DNA from: Microbacterium sp.
Lineage (GTDB): Bacteria > Actinomycetota > Actinomycetes > Actinomycetales > Microbacteriaceae
Assembly: GCF_031178445.1 (NCBI RefSeq)
Contig: NZ_JAPSIY010000003.1
Span: forward strand, 62,001 to 126,000
Direction: 5' to 3'
DNA length: 64,000 nt
Below the pieces are notes generated by a model that was not told the origin of the DNA, did no database searches, and was given only the letters and a program-made list of their open reading frames with translations. The translations under genes and the position numbers were made by a program. Positions 10,228 through 20,414 of this stretch are shown in pieces (within the stretch, counting starts at the first letter, position 1; each line of letters begins with the position of its first letter).

Positions 10228-11520
10228 GTGGCAACAGTGAACCCGCCGCGCGGAATGCGCGACTTCCTCCCCGCAGACAAGGCTCGCCGCGAGCGCGTGC
10301 TCGCCGTCATCCGCGAGCGCTACCGCGCGCACGGCTTCGACGAGATCGAGACCCCGGTGGTCGAGGAGTACGACCGGCTGCATGCGGGCATCGGCGGCGA
10401 CAACGAGAAGCTGTCATACAACATCCTGCGCCGTGGACTGGACGCCGACGCCATCCGCGACGCTGCGGACGACCCCGCGGCGCTCAGCGACCTCGGGCTG
10501 CGCTACGACCTCACCGTGCCTCTGGCACGCTTCTACGCGACCAACCGCGGTCAGCTGCCGAGCGTGTTCCGCTCGATCCAGATCGGACCGGTCTGGCGCG
10601 CCGAGCGCCCTCAGAAGGGCCGCTACCGCCAGTTCGTACAGTGCGACATCGACATCATGGGCGATGACAGCGCGCGTGCCGAGGCCGAGCTGATCGCCGC
10701 GTCGCTCGACACCGTCGACGCGCTCGGGCTCGAGGGCGGCATGGTGCGGGTGAATGATCGGCGCGCGCTGGACTGGATGCTCGACTCGTTCGGGTTCACC
10801 GCCGAGGAGCGTCCCGGCGTGCTGATCACGATCGACAAGCTCGACAAGATCGGGCCCGACGGCGTGACCGCCGAGCTGCGCGAGCGCGGGGCGACTGCCG
10901 GCGCGGTCGATGCGTTCGAAGCATTCCTGAAGCGTCCGCAGACCATGGAGTACAACCCCTACGGCGAGCGGCAGATCCGCAAGGCGCTGCCCGAGGGGGC
11001 ACCCGACGAGCTGATCGCGCATCTGGTCGGCATCGGCGACGCCGTCTCGGCCGCCCGTTCAGGTGCAGGCGACCCGCCGCTGGCCTACGACCCGTTCCTC
11101 GTGCGAGGCATGGGCTACTACACCGGCACGATCTTCGAGCTCGCGCACCCGTCGGTGGACTACTCGCTCGGCGGAGGCGGGCGCTATGACGGCATGATCG
11201 GCCGGTTCCTCGGGCAGCAGGTGCCGGCGGTAGGCTTCTCGATCGGCTTCGAGCGCATCGTCGACCTGGTCGCCGAGCGCGAGGCGGATGCCGCGCAGGC
11301 CGTCGTGCTCGTGCACGACGCCGACGTGCCGGTCGCCGAGCTGCTCGCACACAAGTCGGCCCTCCTGGGCGACGGCTCCGCCGCACGGGTGCGGCTGGAG
11401 CGACGCACCAAGAACCTCAAGGCGCTGCTCGAGCGTGCCGCCGCCGACGGCTACACCGCGTTCGCGTCCGTGCGCGCAGGCGATGTTCCGGGCACGGCCG
11501 AGGTGAAGCCGCTGTCCTGA
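10228..11520 (+). CDS. hisS: Histidyl-tRNA synthetase
   Basis: Charges tRNA-His with histidine; class II synthetase, 430 aa. Motif 2 region (RYRQFVQCDIDI), the histidine-binding RYDLTVPLARF and motif 3 GVGFSIGFERI are visible, followed by a short C-terminal anticodon-binding domain (VLVHDADVPVAELL to LKALLERAAADG). GTG 10228 lies six bases after a GAGAAT hexamer (10216-10221), suggesting a leaderless message, although gggaga could also act as a ribosome site. GTG 10237 is an alternative. No T-box leader is visible. Confidence 0.95.
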   Translation: MATVNPPRGMRDFLPADKARRERVLAVIRERYRAHGFDEIETPVVEEYDRLHAGIGGDNEKLSYNILRRGLDADAIRDAADDPAALSDLGLRYDLTVPLARFYATNRGQLPSVFRSIQIGPVWRAERPQKGRYRQFVQCDIDIMGDDSARAEAELIAASLDTVDALGLEGGMVRVNDRRALDWMLDSFGFTAEERPGVLITIDKLDKIGPDGVTAELRERGATAGAVDAFEAFLKRPQTMEYNPYGERQIRKALPEGAPDELIAHLVGIGDAVSAARSGAGDPPLAYDPFLVRGMGYYTGTIFELAHPSVDYSLGGGGRYDGMIGRFLGQQVPAVGFSIGFERIVDLVAEREADAAQAVVLVHDADVPVAELLAHKSALLGDGSAARVRLERRTKNLKALLERAAADGYTAFASVRAGDVPGTAEVKPLS

Positions 11521-11591
11521 CGGGCCGCGGGAGCAACCCGCGCACGGCTACCGGCGAATCGCCCGGGCTCTGCGGCCAGACCTCGTCGCGA

Positions 11592-12098
11592 TCACGCCTG
11601 CGAGGCGTTGAACGAAGCCGCCCACTCCTCGACGCGGCGTGCGCTCTCCTCGACGGAGAGGTCCTCGATCCGGCTCATCACCGACCAGCGCACTCCGAAA
11701 GGGTCACGGATGCTCGCATAGCGATCGCCCGAGACGAAGTTGGACAGCGGTTCGCGGATCACGGCGCCGGCGGCCACCGCGCGTTCGACCACGGCGTCGG
11801 CGTCCGGTACGTAGATTCCGAGTGAGTAGCAGTCGTCCTCGCCGGACGGCGGAGCCACGAGGTGGTATTCCGGCGTCGGCTCGCCGATCTGCAGCAGGCC
11901 GAGCCCGAAGTCGAGGTCGGCGTGGACGACGACGCCGCCCATCTCGGTGACGTCCACGACCGTCGCACCGAAGACATCGCGGTAGAACGCCAGGGCGTCG
12001 GCGGCGCCGGGGATGGCGAGGAAGGGGGTGAGGGAGGTCGCAGCGTGCGGGCGACCGTTCGTGGTGTGGGCTCCCGTGAGCCCTGATGATGCGTGCAT
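11592..12098 (-). CDS. VOC family protein (PhnB-like)
   Basis: A 168-aa vicinal-oxygen-chelate protein with PhnB-like layout: TPFLAIPGAADALAFYRDVFGA at the start of the fold, SLGIYVPDADAVVERAVAAGA and RYASIRDPFGVRWSVMSRIEDLS at the end. The metal-binding residues of true dioxygenases are not obvious, so the function is unknown. The start is supported by TAGCGT ending six bases before the ATG. It is divergent from an AraC-type regulator 80 bp away, its most likely regulator. Confidence 0.78.
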   Translation of the reverse strand: MHASSGLTGAHTTNGRPHAATSLTPFLAIPGAADALAFYRDVFGATVVDVTEMGGVVVHADLDFGLGLLQIGEPTPEYHLVAPPSGEDDCYSLGIYVPDADAVVERAVAAGAVIREPLSNFVSGDRYASIRDPFGVRWSVMSRIEDLSVEESARRVEEWAASFNASQA

Positions 12099-12104
12099 GG
12101 TCCC

Positions 12105-12172
12105 ACGCTAGAGACGACGACGGTGGCGGCACTTGAAGATACGCGACAGGATGTCGCGAGCCCGCCTATCGT
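12105..12172. promoter_or_regulatory. Divergent leaderless promoters, VOC gene / AraC gene
   Basis: TAGCGT (minus, 12110-12105) and TATCGT (plus, 12167-12172) each end exactly six bases before their start codons. The 56 bp between them is the likely regulator-binding zone. Confidence 0.55.
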
Positions 12173-12178
12173 GGTGGC

Positions 12179-12964
12179 GTGATCGATGCGCGACGGGGAG
12201 TTCTGTATCCGGCGCGGATGCCGGAGTTCCGCCGAATCCGCCCGCCGCAGGGTGCGGTGGACCTGGTGGAGTGGTTCTGGATCCCCGAGTGGGACATCGA
12301 GCGTGGCCGCAGTTCACGGCAGCACGTGGTGGCCTATCCCGCGCTCAATCTCGTCGTCGGGCCCGAGGCAGTGGAGCTGACCGGCGCGACCACTCGGGCC
12401 GGCTTCCGGGACCTGACCGGCCGCGGGTGGGCGGTCGGGGCTCTGCTGCGTCCGGCAGCGGTCTGCGCGCTGGTGGGAAACCCCTCGGCGCTGGTCGACA
12501 CGAGTGAGACCGTGGATGCGCCGGAGCTGCAGGATGCGGTGACACGGGCGATGCGCGGGGAGGAGCGGCACGCGGGCGCCGTCGCCGCTGTGTCCGCGTG
12601 GCTCGTCCGGCGCGTGGGGCCCCTCACTCCCGTCGCCGTTCAGGCGAACGAGATGGCGGATCTGCTGATGACCGACGCGACGATCCTGAGAGCAGAGGAT
12701 GCTGCAGCCCGCCTGCGCATGTCGCTGCGAACGCTGCAGCGCATGACGCACCGTCACGTCGGGCTTCCGCCGGCGGCGATGATCAGGCGCCGCAGGCTGC
12801 AGGAGGCGGCGCAGCGGATCCGCGATGATCCCGGCGCGGACCTCGCCCGCATCGCGGCCGAGCTGGGCTACGCCGACCACTCCCATCTCACCAACGACTT
12901 CCGGGCCGTCCTCGGCGTATCGCCGCGTGCGTATCGAGCCGATCAGCGACCCGCGGACCGCTGA
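12179..12964 (+). CDS. AraC-family transcriptional regulator
   Basis: A 261-aa regulator with an N-terminal DUF6597-like sensing region (VDLVEWFWIPEW at residues 27-38 is typical) and a C-terminal double helix-turn-helix, roughly residues 165-255 (AARLRMSLRTLQRMT and IAAELGYADHSHLTNDFRAVLGVSPRAYR). GTG 12179 is placed by the -10 box six bases upstream. It converges on the permease gene 19 bp downstream and is divergent from the VOC gene. The effector is unknown. Confidence 0.88.
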   Translation: MIDARRGVLYPARMPEFRRIRPPQGAVDLVEWFWIPEWDIERGRSSRQHVVAYPALNLVVGPEAVELTGATTRAGFRDLTGRGWAVGALLRPAAVCALVGNPSALVDTSETVDAPELQDAVTRAMRGEERHAGAVAAVSAWLVRRVGPLTPVAVQANEMADLLMTDATILRAEDAAARLRMSLRTLQRMTHRHVGLPPAAMIRRRRLQEAAQRIRDDPGADLARIAAELGYADHSHLTNDFRAVLGVSPRAYRADQRPADR

Positions 12965-12983
12965 TGGGTGACGGCGCGAGGAT

Positions 12984-14222
12984 TCAGCGCGCTCGTTCAC
13001 CGGACAGCCGAAGTCGTAGCACGCGGTACGCGACACCGGCGAGCACGACGCACAGCCCGATCAGCGAGGCCAGCAGCGGCAGAGTGTTCACCAGCAGCAG
13101 GCATCCCAGCGCGCCGATCACCTGGAGGGCGCGTGGGTAGCGGCGTACAGCCGGACTCTGCCGGAACGCCGAGGCGTTCGCGATGAGGTAGTACAACAGC
13201 ACCCCGAACGAAGAGAAACCGATCGCGTCTCGCAGGTCGGCGACCAGCACGATGGCGATCACGACAGAGCCGATCAGGATCTCGGCGCGACGGGGTACGT
13301 GCCACCTTTCGTCGATGACCGCGAGGAACCGGGGCACGTCGCCTTCGCGGGCCATCGCCAGAGTCGTGCGGCCGATTCCGGTCAGCAGCGCCAGCAGGGC
13401 GCCGAGCGATGCGGCGGCCGCCGCCACGCGCACGACGGGGACGAGCGGCTGCCAGCCCGCCGCGTCGACGACGTCGGCGACGGGGTGTGCACTGCCGACG
13501 GCAGCAGATCCCAGCGTCATCATGACCGCGACGGCGACGAGAACGTAGACGAAGACTGCGCAGCAGAACGCCAGCACGATCGCACGCGGGATGTTGCGCT
13601 CGGGGTCGGCGACCTCTTCGCCCATGGTCGCGATGCGGGCGTAGCCGGCGAACGCGAAGAAGACGAGGCCGGCTCCCTGCAGCACCCCGTACGCCGTCGT
13701 GTCCGGCAGAAGAGCGGGCTCGAGGCTGCCTCCCGTCGTGAACCCGGCGGTTGTCGCGATCGCGAGACCGAGCAGCGCGCAGACCACGAGGATGCGCGTG
13801 AGCAGAGCGGTGCGAGTCACACCGAAGCAGTTGACCGCCGCCAGGGCCGCGACCGCCAGCACGGCGACCGTGGTGCGCCATGCCTCGGGTGCGACGTATG
13901 CGGCGAAGGTCATCGCCATCGCCGCGCAACTGGCGATCTTGCCGATCACGAAGCACCATCCCGCGATGAACCCCCACCAGGGGCCGATCTCGGCGCGCGC
14001 ATACGCGTAGGTGCCGCCGGCGACGGGGTGCACCGCGGCGAGCTGCGCCGATGAGGTGGCGTTGCAGAACGCAACCAGCGCGGCGATCGCCAGCGCGACG
14101 ATGATGCCCGACCCCGCGACCTCCATGACGGGACCCCAGACCGCGAACACTCCGGCGCCGATCATGGATCCGAGGCCGATCGCGACGGCATCCGTCAGCG
14201 AGAGTCGGCGGGCGAGTGGCAT
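12984..14222 (-). CDS. APC-superfamily amino-acid permease
   Basis: A 412-aa integral membrane transporter with about twelve hydrophobic helices. The N-terminal LTDAVAIGLGSMIGAGVFAV is the APC helix 1 signature (unwound GxG site), and EEVADPERNIPRAI is the conserved loop between helices 6 and 7. It resembles the YjeH/cationic amino-acid branch, but the substrate cannot be fixed. The start at 14222 (MPLARRLS) sits just before helix 1; a longer frame reads antisense into the next gene and is rejected. Confidence 0.88.
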   Translation of the reverse strand: MPLARRLSLTDAVAIGLGSMIGAGVFAVWGPVMEVAGSGIIVALAIAALVAFCNATSSAQLAAVHPVAGGTYAYARAEIGPWWGFIAGWCFVIGKIASCAAMAMTFAAYVAPEAWRTTVAVLAVAALAAVNCFGVTRTALLTRILVVCALLGLAIATTAGFTTGGSLEPALLPDTTAYGVLQGAGLVFFAFAGYARIATMGEEVADPERNIPRAIVLAFCCAVFVYVLVAVAVMMTLGSAAVGSAHPVADVVDAAGWQPLVPVVRVAAAAASLGALLALLTGIGRTTLAMAREGDVPRFLAVIDERWHVPRRAEILIGSVVIAIVLVADLRDAIGFSSFGVLLYYLIANASAFRQSPAVRRYPRALQVIGALGCLLLVNTLPLLASLIGLCVVLAGVAYRVLRLRLSGERAR

Positions 14223-14245
14223 CCCGTCATCGTCCCATGGTGAGG

Positions 14246-14737
14246 TTAACGCTGTGCGACGCGCGCCGCTGTGACGCGCTTCTTCTCTCGCACGTACACC
14301 TCGCGTCGCACCCGGGCGACCACGTCGCCCTCGCGGTCGGTGATCACCGTCTCGAACCATTCGAGGACTCTCGCGCCGCCGTGAGCGCGCTCTCGCAGCT
14401 CGGCCGCCTTCTGCGTCGGCACGGAGAACTCCGCCGTCAGCACGCCGCGACCCGGCTTCACGAACTCGATCTCGCCGCGAGTGTCCCACACGACGTAGTC
14501 CGGGCCCAGCTGGTGCATCACCAGCATGAAGAAGTACGGATCGGTCATCGCCGACATCGATCCGCCGAAAGCGGTCTTGACGTAGTTGCGCGTGAAGGGG
14601 TTCACGTGCAGTTCGACGGTCGCGTGCGTCCAATCGTCGCTGAAGCGGCGGACGCGGATCCCGCTGAACAGGTTCGGGATCCACAGGCTCATGCCGATCG
14701 CGAGGCGGCGGGGAGTGATGCGCATGCGGATCATCAT
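14246..14737 (-). CDS. DUF4442 hotdog-fold protein (putative thioesterase)
   Basis: A 163-aa hotdog-fold protein. NYVKTAFGGSMSAMTDPYF (residues 51-69) is the central helix of the PaaI/DUF4442 group, and the strands VVWDTRGEIEFVKPGRGVLTAEF follow. The fold suggests acyl-CoA thioesterase activity, which remains an inference. ATG 14737, 14734 and 14725 are all possible; an AGGA lies 13 bases before the first. It is divergent from the GntR operon and 23 bp upstream of the permease on the same strand. Confidence 0.75.
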   Translation of the reverse strand: MMIRMRITPRRLAIGMSLWIPNLFSGIRVRRFSDDWTHATVELHVNPFTRNYVKTAFGGSMSAMTDPYFFMLVMHQLGPDYVVWDTRGEIEFVKPGRGVLTAEFSVPTQKAAELRERAHGGARVLEWFETVITDREGDVVARVRREVYVREKKRVTAARVAQR

Positions 14738-14775
14738 CGCCGCAGACGTCCTGGATCGCGCATCCTTCGTCGAAC

Positions 14776-14784
14776 TGCTATAAC
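14776..14784 (+). promoter_or_regulatory. Extended -10 promoter TGcTATAAC
   Basis: TG-n-TATAAC is the best match to a vegetative extended -10 element seen in this GC-rich region. The predicted start (near 14791) falls inside the palindrome that follows. Confidence 0.6.
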
Positions 14785-14785
14785 T

Positions 14786-14804
14786 GTTCTAGTTGAACTA
14801 GAAC
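14786..14804. promoter_or_regulatory. 19-bp palindromic operator for the GntR gene
   Basis: gttctagttgaactagaac is a perfect palindrome with 9-bp arms and one central base. It begins two bases after the -10 box and ends 17 bases before the GntR start codon, so binding would block initiation and autoregulate the operon. Confidence 0.7.
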
Positions 14805-14821
14805 TAATCGAATGGCATGGA

Positions 14822-15172
14822 ATGCTCCTCACGATCGATTCGCACAGCGAACGGCCGCTGTTCGAGCAGGTCGCCGCCTCCGTCCGCACGTCCATCGCGG
14901 CTGGGCGCATCCGACCCGGCGACAGGCTCCCCGCGGCGCGCGAGATCGCGGCCGGCCTCGGGATCAACCTGCACACCGTGCTGCGTGCATTCCAGGACCT
15001 GCGTGACGAGGGCCTCATCGAACTGCGTCGAGGACGAGGTGCCGTGATCACTCCGGCAGCCGGCTCTCTGAGCGAGTTGCACGCTGACATCACCGCTCTC
15101 GTGGCGCGCGCCGCCGCCATGGGGCTCACCCCAGGCACTCTCGCCGCCCTCGTGAAGGAGCACTCCGCATGA
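14822..15172 (+). CDS. GntR-family regulator, YtrA type
   Basis: A 116-aa short GntR regulator: winged helix at residues 10-75 (PLFEQVAASVRTSIAAGRIRPGDRLPAAREIAAGLGINLHTVLRAFQDL) followed by only a short helical tail, which is the YtrA subgroup that controls membrane-protein operons in cis. ATG 14822 is in frame and lies behind the operator; no good ribosome site is visible. Its stop overlaps the next start (ATGA), coupling it to the DUF1648 gene. Confidence 0.87.
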   Translation: MLLTIDSHSERPLFEQVAASVRTSIAAGRIRPGDRLPAAREIAAGLGINLHTVLRAFQDLRDEGLIELRRGRGAVITPAAGSLSELHADITALVARAAAMGLTPGTLAALVKEHSA

Positions 15173-16206
15173 TCGCCGATTCCCCGACCGCTGCACGCTC
15201 GCGCTCCGGCTTCGTCTGGGTCGGTCTGATCCTGCCGCTGGCGATCATCGTCAGCGTCGCGGCCATGATCACGGCCTGGCTGCCGGAACTGCCCGACCCC
15301 GTCGCGATCCATTGGGGCACGAACGGCGTGGACGGGTTCGGTCCGCGGTGGGCCACGATCGCCCTGCCTCTCGGCGTCGGAGGCGGCGTGGTCGTGCTCC
15401 TCGCCGTGATGTCGCTGTTCGCGCACCGGCTGCCTCGCAGCAGCCACGCGCCCGCGGTCCAGGCATGGGGGCCGACCGCGCGTCTCCTCGGCGGCGTCAA
15501 CCTGGGCGTAGCCCTGATGATCTCATCGCTGTCGCTGGCGACCGCAGGCGTGCAGCGCGGCCTCGACGACGCCTCGCTGGCACCGGGTGTGTCCGGGTGG
15601 GTGCTCCTCGGGTTCGGCCTGCTGGTGATCGGCACTGCGGCCGGATGGTTCCTGCAGCCGAAATCCCCCCTGCACCCATCGGACTCGGGCACCCGGCCTG
15701 AGGCCATCGCGCTCGCGCAGGGGGAACGCGCGGCCTGGTTCGGAACCGCGTCGATGGCCCGTGGAGGTGTCCTCACCCTCGCTGCGCTGCTGACCGTGCT
15801 GCTCGCCACCACCGCCTTCGAGTTCGCGCGGGGAGGTGCCGGAGGCTGGATCCTCGCCGCCGTCGCCGTGCTGATGGTCTGTCTGGTTTGCACGATGCTG
15901 GTCTTCCGGGTGCGTGTGAACGGCGAGGGGCTCCTCGTGCGCTCCGTTGGCGGGTGGCCGAGCATCCGGATCCCGCTCGACCGCATCAGTGCCGTCGAGA
16001 TCGTCGAGGTCGCCCCCATGGCCGAATTCGGCGGGTGGGGATGGCGCGTCGCTGTCGACGGACGGCGCGGCGTCGTGCTCCGCGCCGGCGAGGCGCTGCA
16101 GGTGGCGCAGAGTGGTGGCCCGGTCTTAGTCGTCACCGTCGACGGGGCGCGCGACGCCGCAGCCCTGCTCGAAGCCCTACGCAACCGAGCATCGCAGGAC
16201 AACTGA
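15169..16206 (+). CDS. DUF1648-domain membrane protein
   Basis: A 345-aa multi-spanning membrane protein. The N-terminal part has LPELPDPVAIHWGTNGVDGFGPR, the DUF1648 signature, between membrane helices. About six hydrophobic segments are seen, then a soluble C-terminal region from about residue 245 (RVRVNGEGLLVRSVGGWPSIRIPLDRISAVEIV) resembling a bacterial PH-like fold. DUF1648 genes typically sit next to YtrA-type regulators, as here; the biochemical role is unknown. Confidence 0.8.
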   Translation: MIADSPTAARSRSGFVWVGLILPLAIIVSVAAMITAWLPELPDPVAIHWGTNGVDGFGPRWATIALPLGVGGGVVVLLAVMSLFAHRLPRSSHAPAVQAWGPTARLLGGVNLGVALMISSLSLATAGVQRGLDDASLAPGVSGWVLLGFGLLVIGTAAGWFLQPKSPLHPSDSGTRPEAIALAQGERAAWFGTASMARGGVLTLAALLTVLLATTAFEFARGGAGGWILAAVAVLMVCLVCTMLVFRVRVNGEGLLVRSVGGWPSIRIPLDRISAVEIVEVAPMAEFGGWGWRVAVDGRRGVVLRAGEALQVAQSGGPVLVVTVDGARDAAALLEALRNRASQDN

Positions 16207-16219
16207 GACAGGAGAAGCG

Positions 16220-17152
16220 ATGATCCGCATCCGTCCACTCGCGACCACCGTCTTCGTACTTCTGGCGATGGGGCTGGCCTGGCTCGTCGCGCTGCCGCTC
16301 TGGCTGGGCGAGGGCCTCGCCGAGCCGTACGCCAGACCGCTGACGGCGGCAGTGATGTACACCCCGGCGCTCGCCGCGGTGTTCGTCCTGTTAGTGATGC
16401 GCCCGGTGCCGAAGGGGCAGCGGCTGCGATTCCTCGGAGTGTGGCCGGTCCACCCCGCGAAGCGCGTGATCTGGATGAGCGTGATCGCGTTGTCCGGAAC
16501 CGTCGCGGTGGTCGTCGTCGCCATGCTGGTCGCCGCCGCCCTGGGCTGGCTCCCTTCGGACTTCGCCGAGCTCTCCGGGTATCGCCTGCTTCTCGAGTCG
16601 GCGCTGCCCGCAGGGGCGGCGCTGCCGCCGACCTGGCTGGTCGTCGCGTCGCAGCTCGCCATCGTCCCGGTCGCCGCCGCGACGGTCAATGCGCTCGCCG
16701 CGTTCGGGGAGGAACTCGGATGGCGCGGATACCTCGTTCCGGCACTGCGCGGGCTCGGAACCTGGCCTGCGCTGCTCATCAGCGGGGCGATCTGGGGGCT
16801 CTGGCACGCGCCGCTCATCCTGCTGGGGTACAACTTCGGCCGTACCGACATCACGGGCGTGCTGCTCATGACCGGCGCCTGCATCGTGTGGGGCGTGCTG
16901 CTCGGCTGGCTGCGTCTGCGCACCGGTTCCGTATGGCCGGCAGTCTTCGCGCACGGTGCGCTGAACGCATCGGCAGGCCTCCCACTGCTGTTCCTCGCAA
17001 CGGGGGAGGCGTTCGATCCGGCGCTCGGGTATGCGCTCGGCGTCTCGGGTTGGATCGTGGGCGCTGTCGTGATCCTCGCACTGCTGGTGACGGGCCAGTT
17101 CAGACGTCAGCCGCAGCTGACCGCGAGCGGGAGGGGGCGGCGCGCCGCTTGA
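16220..17152 (+). CDS. CPBP family intramembrane protease (CAAX-protease-like)
   Basis: A 310-aa membrane protein with about eight helices. The catalytic motif EExxxR is Glu164-Glu165 to Arg169 (GEELGWRGYL), followed by His196 (WGLWHAPLIL) and a later polar helix, as in the Abi/CPBP glutamic proteases related to eukaryotic Rce1. Substrates are unknown; members act in bacteriocin immunity or membrane-protein processing. It is the third gene of the GntR operon (13 bp after the DUF1648 gene, with gacaggagaag as ribosome site). Confidence 0.88.
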   Translation: MIRIRPLATTVFVLLAMGLAWLVALPLWLGEGLAEPYARPLTAAVMYTPALAAVFVLLVMRPVPKGQRLRFLGVWPVHPAKRVIWMSVIALSGTVAVVVVAMLVAAALGWLPSDFAELSGYRLLLESALPAGAALPPTWLVVASQLAIVPVAAATVNALAAFGEELGWRGYLVPALRGLGTWPALLISGAIWGLWHAPLILLGYNFGRTDITGVLLMTGACIVWGVLLGWLRLRTGSVWPAVFAHGALNASAGLPLLFLATGEAFDPALGYALGVSGWIVGAVVILALLVTGQFRRQPQLTASGRGRRAA

Positions 17153-17184
17153 CCTCGGGCAGGGGACGACGGTTGGCTGTGATC

Positions 17185-17847
17185 ATGGTCGACTCGAACC
17201 CGCAGAACTGGCGCGCCGCCGATGACTTCCTCGCCGAGCTTCTCGTGGGTTCTGACCCCGCGCTGGAGGCGGCCCTCGCCGCGCAGCGCGATGCCGGCAT
17301 GCCCGAGATCGAGGTCGCGCCCGTTGCGGGGAAGCTGCTCAACCTCCTGGTGCGAATGAGTGGTGCCCGGCGCGTGCTCGAGATCGGCACCCTCGGCGGC
17401 TACTCGACGATCTGGATGGCGAGGGCGGTCGGTGAGAACGGCAGGGTCGTGTCCATCGAGGCCGAAGCAGCGAATGCCGCAGTCGCGCGCCGAAGCATCG
17501 ACGCGGCCGGCGTCGGCGAGCGCGTGGACATCAGGGTCGGGCGCGGGGTTGATGTTCTGCCGACTCTCGTCGGCGGTTTCGACCTGGTGTTCATCGACGC
17601 CGACAAGGAGTCGAACACCGCCTACCTGGACTGGGCGGCGAAGCTCGGGCATCCGGGTACGGTCGTGATCCTCGACAACGTCGGTCGCGACGGCGAGATC
17701 ATCAACGATGCGACCTCGGACACCAAGGTGCTCGGCACCCTGGAGGGACTTCGGATGCTGAGCGAGGACCCGCGGTTCGACGCGACCGCGCTGCAGACCG
17801 TCGGACTCAAAGGGTGGGACGGCATCGCGATCGCACTCATCGCCTGA
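17185..17847 (+). CDS. Class I SAM-dependent O-methyltransferase
   Basis: A 220-aa enzyme of the caffeoyl-CoA/catechol O-methyltransferase family. SAM motif I is VLEIGTLGGYSTIWMARA, and the metal-linked DLVFIDADKESNTAYLDWA and VILDNVGRDGEI follow. The natural acceptor is unknown. The start is uncertain: ATG 17185, GTG 17179 and TTG 17173 are all in frame; AGGGGA at 17161-17166 is best spaced for the TTG or GTG. It stands between the GntR operon and eno. Confidence 0.87.
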   Translation: MVDSNPQNWRAADDFLAELLVGSDPALEAALAAQRDAGMPEIEVAPVAGKLLNLLVRMSGARRVLEIGTLGGYSTIWMARAVGENGRVVSIEAEAANAAVARRSIDAAGVGERVDIRVGRGVDVLPTLVGGFDLVFIDADKESNTAYLDWAAKLGHPGTVVILDNVGRDGEIINDATSDTKVLGTLEGLRMLSEDPRFDATALQTVGLKGWDGIAIALIA

Positions 17848-17885
17848 TTCTCGGAACGGCCCCGAGACGGCGACGGCCACCCGGC

Positions 17886-19229
<1,344 letters not shown>

Positions 19230-19287
19230 TCGGTGATCCTGCCGCAGGAGTGACGTGTCCGCCTGAGTGCGGAGGAGGGGAGAGTCC

Positions 19288-19845
19288 ATGGCCAGGCGTC
19301 CGACTCTCCCCTCATCGTCTCCGGCCCACGAGGAGCGGGCGAAGGGCGGTTCGCGCGCGGCCGGCGGCTCGCGCACACGATCGGATGCAGCGCGGCGCTC
19401 CGACCGCACGGTCGACGTACGGGAGTGGGCGAGCGGGATCCGTCTCTCGGGATTCGCCGCGATCATGCTGTCGCTCGTCGTGCTCGGCACGTGGGTGCTC
19501 GTTCCCACCGTCGGCACATATCTCGACCAGCGCCAGCGGATCGCTGCGCTGCAGGACGCAGTGCAGCTGACGGAGGATCAGATCGCCGAGCTCGAGCACG
19601 AGCGCGTGCGGTGGGAGGATCCCGCGTACATCACGACGCAGGCGCGGGAACGGCTCTACTACGTGAAGCCGGGTGAGGTCGTGTTCCTCGTCGACAACGA
19701 CCTCGACCCGGCCGAGCTGCCACCCGAGCAGCGTGAGGTCAGCGACGAGATCCAGGAGCGTCCGGCGGACTGGATGCCGCAGCTGCTGCGCAGCATCACG
19801 AGCTCGGGCATGGCGAAGACGGCGGTCGAAGCGCCGGGACGGTGA
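19288..19845 (+). CDS. FtsB/DivIC-like septum formation initiator
   Basis: A 185-aa single-pass division protein: a charged cytoplasmic N-terminus rich in Arg/Ser, one membrane helix (about residues 54-76, GFAAIMLSLVVLGTWVLVP), a short coiled coil (78-108) and the family motif DPAYITTQARERLYYVKPGE. It links the FtsQ and FtsL division proteins. ATG 19288 has GGGGAG upstream; an earlier ATG at 19267 is less likely. The 3' half is a variable acidic tail. Confidence 0.9.
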   Translation: MARRPTLPSSSPAHEERAKGGSRAAGGSRTRSDAARRSDRTVDVREWASGIRLSGFAAIMLSLVVLGTWVLVPTVGTYLDQRQRIAALQDAVQLTEDQIAELEHERVRWEDPAYITTQARERLYYVKPGEVVFLVDNDLDPAELPPEQREVSDEIQERPADWMPQLLRSITSSGMAKTAVEAPGR

Positions 19846-19868
19846 GTCTTCACACAGGCTTGCTCGCC

Positions 19869-19874
19869 TACTCT
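19869..19874 (+). promoter_or_regulatory. -10 box TACTCT of leaderless promoter
   Basis: TACTCT ends six bases before GTG 19881 of the DUF501 gene; it overlaps no coding sequence. Confidence 0.5.
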
Positions 19875-19880
19875 TGAGGT

Positions 19881-20414
19881 GTGACGAGACCGCCCTTCGA
19901 GACGCCAACCGCCGCCGAGATCGCCGTCGTGTCGAGCCAGCTCGGGCGCACGGCGCGCGGTGTCGTGGGCATCGCCGCCCGATGCGTCTGCGGCAACCCG
20001 ACTGTGGTCGCCACCTCGCCGCGGCTTGACGACGGCACCCCGTTTCCGACGTTCTACTACCTGACGCATCCGGCTGCGACCGCGGCGATGTCGACCCTCG
20101 AGGCGAACCAGGTGATGCCCGACCTCGCGGGACTGCTCGCCGACGATCAGGCCACCGCCGACGCTTACCGCGCAGCGCACGAGGCGTACCTGACCGACCG
20201 TGCCCAGTTCGGCGAGGTGCCGGAGATCGCCGGCATCTCGGCCGGCGGCATGCCCAGCAGGGTCAAGTGCCTGCACGCCCTGGCGGGTCATGCTCTCGCC
20301 GCGGGTCGCGGGGTCAACCCGATCGGAGACGCGGCGCTCGCCCGCGCGACCTGGTCGCCCGACCGCTGCGAGTGCAGCGAGCCGGGCGCGGCTCTCGGAG
20401 TCTCGGCGGGATGA
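19881..20414 (+). CDS. DUF501 domain protein
   Basis: A 177-aa protein of the actinobacterial DUF501 family, function unknown, found beside eno and divIC in many genera. Conserved Cys in RCVCGNP, then FPTFYYLTHP and PSRVKCLHALAGHALAAGRGVNPIGD, with a C-terminal RCEC, suggest a Cys-rich metal or redox site. Its stop overlaps the ATG of the S8 protease (ATGA). In mycobacteria the next gene is the exopolyphosphatase ppx2, which is absent here. Confidence 0.87.
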   Translation: MTRPPFETPTAAEIAVVSSQLGRTARGVVGIAARCVCGNPTVVATSPRLDDGTPFPTFYYLTHPAATAAMSTLEANQVMPDLAGLLADDQATADAYRAAHEAYLTDRAQFGEVPEIAGISAGGMPSRVKCLHALAGHALAAGRGVNPIGDAALARATWSPDRCECSEPGAALGVSAG

